A stretch of 64,000 nucleotides of DNA from contig JALNQF010000056.1 of NCBI GenBank assembly GCA_028456385.1, positions 167,112 to 231,111 on the forward strand. The letters are read 5' to 3'. Shown piece after piece: positions 46,778-55,500 of this stretch. The stretch's first letter is position 1. Each line of letters starts with the position of its first letter. Source of the DNA: Ophiosphaerella korrae. Its lineage: Eukaryota > Ascomycota > Dothideomycetes > Pleosporales > Phaeosphaeriaceae. The notes under the pieces are model-generated. The model did not search any database. It was not told the DNA's origin and saw nothing but the letters and a program-made list of their open reading frames with translations. The translations under genes were made by a program, and so were the position numbers.

Positions 46778-47614
46778 ATGTCTCACCACGTCCTCCTAAT
46801 CGGCGGCCACGGCAAAGTCGCCCAACATCTGACTCCCCTCCTGCTCGCCAAATCATGGCACGTGACCAGCATGATCCGCACCTCAGAGCAAACGCCCACC
46901 ATCGAAAAGCTCGGCCAAAACCAGCCTGGGAAACTCAATGTCCTAGTCCACAGCATCGCCAACGTGAAATCCGAGTCGGACGCAAAGCACATCATCGACC
47001 AAGTCCAGCCCTCGTTCGTTGTCTGGAGCGCCGGGGCAGCAGGCAAAGGCGGCGCAGAGATGACGTACGCGATTGACCGTGACGCGGCCATTGCATTCAC
47101 GCGGGCGAGCGTGCACACGCCGAGCGTGAAGAAGTTCCTGACCGTGTCGTATCTGTCGTCGAGACGGGGGCGGCCATCGTGGTGGAGCGACGAGGACTGG
47201 GCGACGGCCCAGAAGGTCAATACGGAGGTGTTGCCTACGTATTACAAGGCGAAGATTGCGGCGGATGAGGTGCTGACTGTGCTTGCGGGTGAGCGGTATG
47301 CGGAAGAGGCCGGGAGGAATGTACCGGTTGGGGAACGCTTTGGGGGGATTAGTTTGCGGCCGGGCATTTTGACGGATGAGAAGGCTGGGGGCGTAAAGGT
47401 GGGCAGGATTGGGGCTGGGGGTAAGACTAGTCGGGCTACGACGGCGACGGCGATTGTTGCCGCGCTGGAGACGGAGGGGGCAAAGGGGTGGATTGATGTG
47501 ATTGATGGTGATGAGGATGTGAATAAGGCTATTCAGGGGCTGGTGAGGAATGGGGTGGATACTGTAGATGAGGAGGATCTGGAGACGATGAAGAAGAATA
47601 TTGCACAATTGTAG
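46778..47614 (+). CDS. NAD(P)-binding atypical short-chain dehydrogenase/NmrA-like protein
   Basis: A single exon of 278 residues starts at the ATG in aaaATG context. The N-terminus has a Rossmann motif VLLIGGHGKVAQHLTPLLL. It continues with FVVWSAGAAGKGG, a Tyr-X3-Lys-like YYKAKIAADEVL, and SLRPGILTDEKAGGV, which is characteristic of the atypical SDR group that includes YwnB/HSCARG-type proteins. These bind NAD(P)H and act as reductases or redox sensors. The substrate is unknown. The second half shows GGG/GAG codon usage unlike the first half. It lies beside no obvious pathway partner. Confidence 0.85.
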   Translation: MSHHVLLIGGHGKVAQHLTPLLLAKSWHVTSMIRTSEQTPTIEKLGQNQPGKLNVLVHSIANVKSESDAKHIIDQVQPSFVVWSAGAAGKGGAEMTYAIDRDAAIAFTRASVHTPSVKKFLTVSYLSSRRGRPSWWSDEDWATAQKVNTEVLPTYYKAKIAADEVLTVLAGERYAEEAGRNVPVGERFGGISLRPGILTDEKAGGVKVGRIGAGGKTSRATTATAIVAALETEGAKGWIDVIDGDEDVNKAIQGLVRNGVDTVDEEDLETMKKNIAQL

Positions 47615-47893
47615 CCCTAGCTAGCCAAGTCGCCCACGCCCCTCAGTCAGACACCAATGGCGATATTAAAAGGAAATAATCTCAAGCAAAATTACGAAAT
47701 GAAATATCATGAATCGCATTCACATCTACATCTCTCAATGGTATCATCTCGAACACAACATAACCTCTACCCCATACCTAGTCGAAGCCTGGCCAAATAA
47801 AGACAAAACTGAACGCCGCGCTAAAATGCTGCAAGTAAAAAGACAAATATACATACGCCCACACCCTCAGACGTGTCGGCGTAAAGGCATACT

Positions 47894-50800
47894 TTACTCC
47901 GCCTCCACCTCCCCCAACCACCGCCTAATACCTTCCTTGAGCGAAGAGTCTGTCGCAGTCCTAGCGTGTACCATCTTGTCCGACTTTCCTGCATCAATCT
48001 CCCTTTTCCCTTCATCCTTGCCGTTCCTCGCTGTAGTCACATCCTTGACGACAGTCTCTAACGCATCAAAGATGAAAACTTTGCAATCGGTCTGAGACAC
48101 CTCGACGTGAGCTGTAGAGGTTGATTCGGGGCGGGCGTCATGGCGACCTCGACGTGAGCTAGAGCGCGAAGATTGGGCGGAATTGACGCGGGTGACTTCG
48201 CCAGATTGAGCTAGGGCGCGATCGATGCCGTCGACCAAAGTTGCATCAAAGTCCATGATAGGTTCGTCGATGAACTTTTCGGCAAGATGGACTTCAGTCA
48301 TCATTGATGCGAGAGGGCTGTTAGTATAGGGATTGCCATATTGAGAGCGACCGGGTGGCATGCCGGAGACGGCTGGGGTCATTGCAGAAGACTGATACGT
48401 TGGGGCAAGAATCAGTTTAACTAATCGTCGCAGCCGAATGCGTTTGATGCTGAAGGTACTAGTGTCTGCAACTAGAGCTGAGCACACATCGACCCAGCGC
48501 TCCATAGGGCCAGTTTCGATACTTGGCGTCGCAGCAGATGTGAGAGGGGTAGGCTCCGCACTCATGGCCCTCTTGATGTCACGCTCAATATCCTTGTATG
48601 GCTTGATAGCCTGGATGGCAAAGTCTGGATGGAATTGACTCAACCAACCTGCTGCGTTGACGGCTTGCTCCGGCTCGCAATATGGGAGTGATAGGATAGA
48701 GGACTCCCCAAAGCTCGAGCCGTGCTGACTTGAAGCGGAGCCATAGCCGCCGAGAAGCGGTGATTGTAGAGGAGAATCGAAATCAGGAAGAGGGATGTCA
48801 ACGTCAATGACCCCATCCTTCTCGTTGACAGACAGCTTCAATGGGGAGTCAAACGTTTTCGGCCGCTCCGGTATTGGACGTGCTGCTGATGCAGGAACAC
48901 CACTGGAGCCACTCATAGGATAAATCTCCGGTGAGATATCGACGGGAGCACCAGCTTCCCCTAGCCGTTGTTCCTGTACATCACTTTCTCCACCAAACAT
49001 ACCATCCATAGACAACTCTTGCACCATTTGCTCAAGCTGAGATGTCGTGCGCTCTTGCCCACGGTAACCTATACCGTCGTCCGTAGTCTGGAGATAATCA
49101 CTCAGGCCCGTAGAAGACGTGCGACGTCCACTCCAGAAATTCATGAAACCGCTCCAGCGACTTGTATTACTAGAGTCATTGCTTGCAATACTGGTTTGAC
49201 CGGTGCTGCTTCTCTGCAATGTGTTGATCAAGTTAGCTGATGCTAGACTGTCACTGCTATCAGGCCTGTGCTCTGGAAGTGGGCCAGATGATTTAGTTCT
49301 TGGTAGTGTGAAGTGAGCGATCGGGACTGCGCTTTGAGGCGTAGCCATTGATATTGTCGCCGTACTGTTCTTTTTGGCAGCTGACCCATCGGATAAAGAC
49401 GGCAACACAAGACTTGTTCTGATTGAGTGAGCTGACGAGCGACGAGAATGGCCCGACGGTTTTTGCACATTAGCGGTATCATTCACAACTGGTTCACGTC
49501 GTTCATAGTCAATATCGACCGAAGGCTGATGGCCACTGTTTGTAGCAGGGGGTTGCAGAAGCATGTTCGTCATACTCTGTCTGCCTTTTGGTCGACGATT
49601 AATCTGGCGGCGCAATGACTGCTTCCTCGAAGGTGGCATGTTGCTTGGAGGAGATTGAGAATACGCACGGAATGAAGCCGATGTAGCTGGACGCATAAAT
49701 GGTGCACTCTCGCTGACAGCAGGCGTGTTGGGTGGAAGGAAAGCAGCAAGAAGAAAGATCAATCTTCGGGCGGCCATTTTGTCAGGAGACACAATGACGG
49801 TGCGAGTTGTGATTGTCAAATTCTCTCCAGCCGTGGCTTTTTGCTGTTCGCGGTGTCGTTTACGATGCCATTTTGGACCGAGTACGTTCAGCCATTCAGT
49901 GTGGTTACCCAAGAATGCGGTCAGCAGGTTGAAGAAAAAGAAGTTTTGCTCCCTCTGGCCAGCCCATCGACCGAGCCATCGTGCTTCTTCGCGCCATACG
50001 CCCCATTTACCCTGGCCGGTCATTACACGTGGAATGCGCATGCCTGATACGACACGGTTTCCCGTTAGCTCGGCCGCAGTCTGGATGTCCTTGTCTAGCA
50101 TCAAGGCGTTTGGCTGCAGACGTAGGGGCCTGCGTACAGTATGGGATGGGACATCTCTAAGGCTGCTTCGTGAAGGCTGATGACGATGCTGATGAATGAT
50201 TTGGGGAGAGGGAGCTGGCGCCCTGAAGTGGGCGAGTATACGTTCCTGAACAACGTGTTGGAGGCTCGTGAGGGCACGCATGATGACATCCCAATGCTGG
50301 CCAACAACATCTACCCGGTCATCGACATCGCTGCTCAGGGAAGAAGACAGGATTGACTCGACGCCGAGATTTGGTTCAACAAAAGCCCATCCCGCTCGTC
50401 GGTCTGAATCCAGAGACGAGCCTAGGGACTCCTGACCGGGAACCGAAGTGGAGAGGTGTGCTGGGCCTCGCAGGTTGGCGCCCCTCGAAAGCGGCCGTGT
50501 GGTTGGCGGTGCGTGTGAAATGGGCAAGTGGAGGATTATGGTGATGGCGTACATGGGGCTCTTCCGGATCTGGGCGGCATATGGAGGCTTGGGTACACCT
50601 GGCTTTTGGCTGGGCTGGGGAAAGGGAAAGCCATTGGCCTTTGGCAAGGAGCTCTGCGGGGTCGGGGTACGAGCTTCTTGGTCGTCGTCAGGGACAGTGA
50701 CGGAGAACATGCGGGTGATGAAGATAGTACGGCGCTTGGGCTCCTTGAGGGCATTATCGCCCGCGTCGTTGTTGCGGGGGAGGTCGGTCGGGAGGTTGGC

Positions 50801-51583
50801 TGGGAGGTTGGCCGGGAGGTTGGCCGGGGTGAAGGACTTGGCCAGATGGCTGCGCCTGCGAAAGCCCTCGGCGCGCGCCAGAGAGCCGGCGGCGTCGTGG
50901 ATGCTCGTGCTCAGCGCCGGGGCGTCGGCGGGCTTTGTGTCGAGGGGCACGATGTGGATCTTGTTGGAGTTGCCGCGGTAGTTCATGGCCAGGTTGCCGA
51001 ACATGCAGTCGAGGCAGATGTTGGCCAGGCCGGTCGACTCCTTTGCCCGTGCCTGCGCCTTGGCCTGGACCTGGGCGTGCTCGTCGATGTTGGGCATGGA
51101 CGACACGGAGCCGCCGCGGGTGCGGATGCGGGTGAAGCCGCCCAGGGTGGGCGACCTGGGCGTGGTCGGCTCTGCCACCAGCGACGCCCTGCGGCCATGC
51201 AGGCCGGCGGGGGCTGCAGCGGCTGCCGTGGCGCGGGCGCGGGCGTTGGGGGAGTCGGGGCGGGGCGGGGCGGGCTTGGAGTCGAACAGGATGGTCTTGG
51301 GCGTGGCGGCCGTCTCGTCCTGGGCAATGATGATGCGGCAGTCGCGCGGGTGCTCGAGGTCAATCTCGGGCAGGGGCCCGTCGTGGCCGCTGCCGGCGCC
51401 CAGCGGCGCGGCGTGGAGGGGATAGGGCTGGCCGTCGGGGTGCTGGAGCGTGGTCGAGTCGGGATACAGCAGATGTCGCGTGTGCGACTCTTCTGTGGCC
51501 GAGTCGAGCACGGCGGGCTGGCACGGCGGGTGCGAGGCCGCAGCGCCGCCGCCCTTGCGGTTGCTGAAGAACTGGCCGATCAT
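47894..51583 (-). CDS. LST4: Lst4/FNIP homologue (folliculin-interacting protein)
   Basis: A single exon of 1,229 residues. The N-terminal region has the FNIP N-terminal signature (DCRIIIAQDETAATPKTILFDSK, then CMFGNLAMNYRGNSNKIHIV). Long Ser/Pro-rich linkers separate later folded blocks such as GQHWDVIMRALTSLQHVVQERI, WLGRWAGQREQNFFFFNLLTAFLGNHTEWL, and a C-terminal block LPYCEPEQAVNAAGWLSQFHPDFAIQAI. Lst4 with Lst7 (folliculin) forms the GAP for the Rag GTPase Gtr2, so amino acids can activate TORC1 at the vacuole. A 12-bp in-frame tandem repeat encodes NLPA units. IML1, another Rag regulator, is the next gene upstream on the same strand. Orthology to Lst4 is based on the N-terminal motif. 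Confidence 0.8.
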   Translation of the reverse strand: MIGQFFSNRKGGGAAASHPPCQPAVLDSATEESHTRHLLYPDSTTLQHPDGQPYPLHAAPLGAGSGHDGPLPEIDLEHPRDCRIIIAQDETAATPKTILFDSKPAPPRPDSPNARARATAAAAAPAGLHGRRASLVAEPTTPRSPTLGGFTRIRTRGGSVSSMPNIDEHAQVQAKAQARAKESTGLANICLDCMFGNLAMNYRGNSNKIHIVPLDTKPADAPALSTSIHDAAGSLARAEGFRRRSHLAKSFTPANLPANLPANLPTDLPRNNDAGDNALKEPKRRTIFITRMFSVTVPDDDQEARTPTPQSSLPKANGFPFPQPSQKPGVPKPPYAAQIRKSPMYAITIILHLPISHAPPTTRPLSRGANLRGPAHLSTSVPGQESLGSSLDSDRRAGWAFVEPNLGVESILSSSLSSDVDDRVDVVGQHWDVIMRALTSLQHVVQERILAHFRAPAPSPQIIHQHRHQPSRSSLRDVPSHTVRRPLRLQPNALMLDKDIQTAAELTGNRVVSGMRIPRVMTGQGKWGVWREEARWLGRWAGQREQNFFFFNLLTAFLGNHTEWLNVLGPKWHRKRHREQQKATAGENLTITTRTVIVSPDKMAARRLIFLLAAFLPPNTPAVSESAPFMRPATSASFRAYSQSPPSNMPPSRKQSLRRQINRRPKGRQSMTNMLLQPPATNSGHQPSVDIDYERREPVVNDTANVQKPSGHSRRSSAHSIRTSLVLPSLSDGSAAKKNSTATISMATPQSAVPIAHFTLPRTKSSGPLPEHRPDSSDSLASANLINTLQRSSTGQTSIASNDSSNTSRWSGFMNFWSGRRTSSTGLSDYLQTTDDGIGYRGQERTTSQLEQMVQELSMDGMFGGESDVQEQRLGEAGAPVDISPEIYPMSGSSGVPASAARPIPERPKTFDSPLKLSVNEKDGVIDVDIPLPDFDSPLQSPLLGGYGSASSQHGSSFGESSILSLPYCEPEQAVNAAGWLSQFHPDFAIQAIKPYKDIERDIKRAMSAEPTPLTSAATPSIETGPMERWVDVCSALVADTSTFSIKRIRLRRLVKLILAPTYQSSAMTPAVSGMPPGRSQYGNPYTNSPLASMMTEVHLAEKFIDEPIMDFDATLVDGIDRALAQSGEVTRVNSAQSSRSSSRRGRHDARPESTSTAHVEVSQTDCKVFIFDALETVVKDVTTARNGKDEGKREIDAGKSDKMVHARTATDSSLKEGIRRWLGEVEAE
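50778..50825 (-). repeat. In-frame 12-bp tandem repeat in LST4
   Basis: Four copies of gggaggttggcc (plus-strand sense) encode the NLPA/NLPT repeats of Lst4. Because the unit is a multiple of three, copy number can change without frameshift. Confidence 0.85.
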
Positions 51584-51910
51584 GGCGGCCGCTCAGCAGA
51601 CTCAGCAGAGATGGGGGCAGCCGCAGCAGCGTGTCTGGCGGGCGCGGTCTGAAGACGCGGCGAGCAGCCCCATGGCAGACGGTCGAGGCAGGTCGAGGCA
51701 GGTCGAGGCAAATCGCCGCGGCGGGCGCGGCGGCGGGCTGTTGGTGTGTCGCGGCGTCTCGCGGTGTCGAGGTGCAGGATCGCGAGGTGGGAAGGCGGCA
51801 GAGTGGGAAAGTGAGGCTATGTGGGGATGGAAGGGAGCGGTGAGTGTCACAGCCCGGGTTGATAGCTACAGCCTGGCCAGCTTGAGACCATAACCAAGCC
51901 TCCAAATCAC

Positions 51911-51992
51911 ACGTCTGCGTATGTCTGCGTATGTCTGCGTATGTCTGCGTATGTCTGCGTATGTCTGCGTATGTCTGCGTATGTCTGCGTAT
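51911..51992 (+). repeat. 10-bp minisatellite atgtctgcgt
   Basis: Eight head-to-tail copies (the first imperfect) in the upstream region of LST4, about 330 bp from its ATG. There are no spacers, so it is not CRISPR-like. Confidence 0.95.
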
Positions 51993-52530
51993 TCTGCCTG
52001 CCTTGTGCTGTGTTGATGTAGCAGCCCTGTCTTCGACATCTACTGTGCGTTACCCCATCATGCCCTATCCCCCGCACACGACAGCCCCTAATGCAGCCCC
52101 ATCGTGCATGCTTGTTGCCCCCGAGAACGGAGCAATGTTGTTGGCTTCGCATCATCTTTACCCCGGCCCATCTTTTCCATCTTGCGGCCAGAACCCCCGT
52201 CACGTCACCAGCCTGTCTACTACCTACCCAAACACTGCTCACCGCCGTCTGTCACCCTCTGCTAATCTTGCGCATATTGCCACGGCGAATCTACTAGTCT
52301 ACTAGATTCCTCCAAGACGATTAGGAATCTTGCCAGATTGCTAGATTGCCAGATTGCCAGATGAGCCGCGTCATGGTTCCACAGCGCCTGCCCTACCACA
52401 GCCCGGTGAGCCAGCATCATCGAGCCCGGCTACCTGGTCGTATAAACAAGTCCAAAAATAGTTGAAAGCATCCGTGCCATGCCGTAAACTATCCACTATG
52501 TACAACCGACACCAAGCTGCTTTCATTCCA

Positions 52531-52532
<2 letters not shown>

Positions 52533-52562
<30 letters not shown>
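52533..52562 (+). repeat. CTG/CAG microsatellite just downstream of IML1
   Basis: Ten CTG units (CAG on the IML1 strand) directly after the IML1 stop codon, flanked by duplicated copies of ctttcattccatcgct. Confidence 0.92.
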
Positions 52563-52564
<2 letters not shown>

Positions 52565-52574
52565 CATTCCATCG

Positions 52575-55500
52575 CTACTGCTGCTTAACGTCATCGCCTA
52601 AGCTTCCCTGGCTATCCTGTCGTCTGGGCACATGTCCACTACTTGCCTCTACAATGCTGCCCCTCTTCCCCAGCGCCATGATATTCGTCTCACTTGCTTG
52701 TCTTCGCCCTGCTATACCACTCCCCACCCCCATATTCATCTCACTCACTCCACCCCTTCCAGTAAATGTCGAACTCAAACTCCATCCAGCGCTGGCTGGG
52801 CTGGCGTCTCGTATGTTGATAGCTGGCGGGAGCCCCAAGCTTGGAATCTTATCGTCTAGAACAGGCAGTAAATGAGGTGAAGGCGAAGGCGCTTGCTTGA
52901 ACGCCTCATTGTAGAATGTTGACAGCAAGTGTGCATCGGCGCAAAATGCCTCCACCTCGTCTTTGATCTGCTCTGGTGTCTGCAAATTTGTATTTGCTAC
53001 TAACGCCGCCATAGCTTGAGGCCTTTCCTGTAGTGCGTTGTGCGGCAGGCTGGAGTCTTGAACAGGACGCGCAAGGGGACTAGAGAATGGGCTGCGGTGC
53101 GGGTTGGCACGCTCAGCAGGTGTTGGCGGCAAACGAGTGCTCTGCGCTCCATCTGCTGTCGCTTTTTTGTGCTCGTATGGATCAGTCGGCCGGATTCGAC
53201 TGTTGTCTTTGGCGCGATTGTGTGCTAACCGGTTTGCCAGTAACAGAAAGTTGCCTTCGGTGGTGATTTGCGCCAGTAATGTTCCGCTGCGATGGATGAA
53301 CTGGGTATGTTTGTAATCAGGGTTGCCCCAAGAATACGTCACCTCAATGTCGCTTGGAAAAGCGCTGGCTGCTTCCATGTCCAGCACAAAGTTGAGCTTG
53401 CGTAGCAAGGCTTTGTGATATGCAAACTTGTCTGCCTTGGAGAACTGCGGGGAGAAGTGCGTGGGTTCCCAAACCGTCTCTGGCCGGTTTTGTGGAGGTT
53501 GTAGTGCAAGTTTGACTGAGTACGGCGACCGGAAAGGATGGTGATCGACGATATCCGCCACCTCAGAGATGGGCACTTCAACTAGTTTTAAGCCATATTT
53601 CTCCACACTGGTGGCCCACGTGACAATAGCATCCTCAATAAGTTTTGCAGTAACATTCATCCAGTCTATACGGATGTGGTAACAGTTATCAGGATTGTGA
53701 AGACGGTCGTAGTGCAAAGATATAATCTCTGGGCGATAGGATCGCTTACGAGAATCTACATCGTAGCGCATGACGCGCGACAATGTGACCTTTCGCTTCG
53801 GGCTGCTGATACGCGTAGGGGTTTTCTCGCCTTGCTTGCTCGAACCCGAAGTGCTAGAAGAATCTGCAGTGCCAGGTCTGGATTTGGTGCTTTTTGATGC
53901 GAAAGGCGAAGTTCGTGATCCTTCTGTGAGCGGTGTAGATGGCACTGACTTGTCGGATTTGCGCATACCAAACCAACCCGTACGAGATTCAGACCGAGGG
54001 GTTCTATATTCAGCCGCAATCTGGAAGAAGAAGTTTCCGTCACGGAAATGGTGCCGTTTCTGCACGTGAATGAAAAGACCCTTGGCCATGAGGTCGTTGC
54101 CTAACTCTACTGCTTCATCACGAGTCTCGATATCTCTGAAATTAAGTAGCAGCCAGTTAACAAGATCGAATCCCAGAAAACAGGTATAGTGAAGCTTCCA
54201 GTGCCAGCGCCTGTCCAGCATTTGTATGCCCTTTTCGCCCTGTAAATCTTCGGCGAGCTTCTTCAAATCAATATTGGATCTTTGGTAGTTCTCAGAGCCC
54301 GAGAAAAGCGAAGACTGGAATTCGCTCTCCATATCGTTCAATAACGCAACTTCAGGTCCAGCAGCTACTACAGCGGACGGGTCGCGAGTATGGTACTCAA
54401 TTGCAAGCGGATTTGGGTCTTTTTGCTTCCTTGATGCCGTGGCTGGAAAGGAGCGTTCCTCAAAAGGTGTGTAGCTGTGCTTTTGCCACAGTTGGGTCAA
54501 CTTTCGGATGCCTTCTAGGCGAATCTCTTCCTCCGAGTCTTCAGCAAGCATAGGCAAGGGTCGCCGATTCACAGTCGGTATTTCAACGGGTATCAAAACG
54601 AAGCGGGCTCTCCAGAACCGTAGGACGTCAGATAATTCATCATGATATCCAGCTAGGAAGTTGTCAATCAAGTTCCAGTTATACTCGTTCCTTGGGGGGC
54701 GTAAAATGATGTCTCGTGCGTCATATGTTTGTTCAAAGGCTGTACGTATATAAGCCCTGTATGGAAACGGCTTATCCACGCCAGCGGATGACTCTAGGGC
54801 GGTAGTAGGCTTCCGATTATAGCGTTTCACTTCGACTTCGCCACCAGCAACGCAGGCCAGCTGATGGATGTTATTCCCTATACTCATGAAAACTGTATCG
54901 CCATCGGCAGACATATATTCGGGTGCCAGTATGCTTCCTAAGCTTTTCTCTTGCCGTCCGGAAAATTCTGAAACCGAAGAGCCAACAACGATTTGGAACC
55001 CATGAGAAAGCCGGAACGCAATGAGTTCGCGTATGAGCGATTCTCTTGATTTAGGTGCCTCCAAACCTTCGTCTTCCTCGTTCTGCGTGATCTTGTACGG
55101 GCTTTCGTTATACTCTTTGGTTATCTGCTCAGCTGTGGGAAACCATTCGTGTGTCAAGGGAACAGCCGCGGGGGAGCATAATGACCGCCATTTGACAGTG
55201 CCAGTTTTAAGAGCTCTTGGAAAGACGTGATGCCAGCGACGGAACTGATTTCTAGGGTTTATGCTGTTCTTTTTAGGATTGCATGGGTTGACTAAGATAG
55301 CCCAAGGTGCAATTGCACTTGTCGGTGATAACGTGCGTGGAAATTCCTTTGCGCCAGTACTCGAAGACAGGGTCGGCTTTGGTAATACTGAGTCACCCAA
55401 TGCTCGTGAGCTAGCAAGAAGGAACGTAGACCCTGGGTCTCTGGTGACCGAGTTAGAGTGAGAAGCAATACTCGCCCGTACAGAGTGTAGACCTCGAACT

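Larger units (their letters stand above)
51584..52574. other. Intergenic region between IML1 and LST4, about 1 kb
   Basis: 3' side of IML1 and promoter/leader of LST4. It holds a 10-bp tandem array (51911-51992), short 8-bp agattgcc repeats near 52335-52362, and a CTG microsatellite (52533-52562). No gene was recognised. Confidence 0.45.

Noticed and set aside
50528..51652. Plus-strand open frame of 374 codons, Gly/Arg-rich
   Set aside because: It is antisense to the GC-rich 5' part of LST4, whose minus-strand frame has recognisable FNIP motifs. Low-complexity composition is typical of a shadow frame.
51911..51992. Possible CRISPR array
   Set aside because: The repeats are 10 bp with no spacers, in a eukaryotic genome. 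It is a minisatellite.
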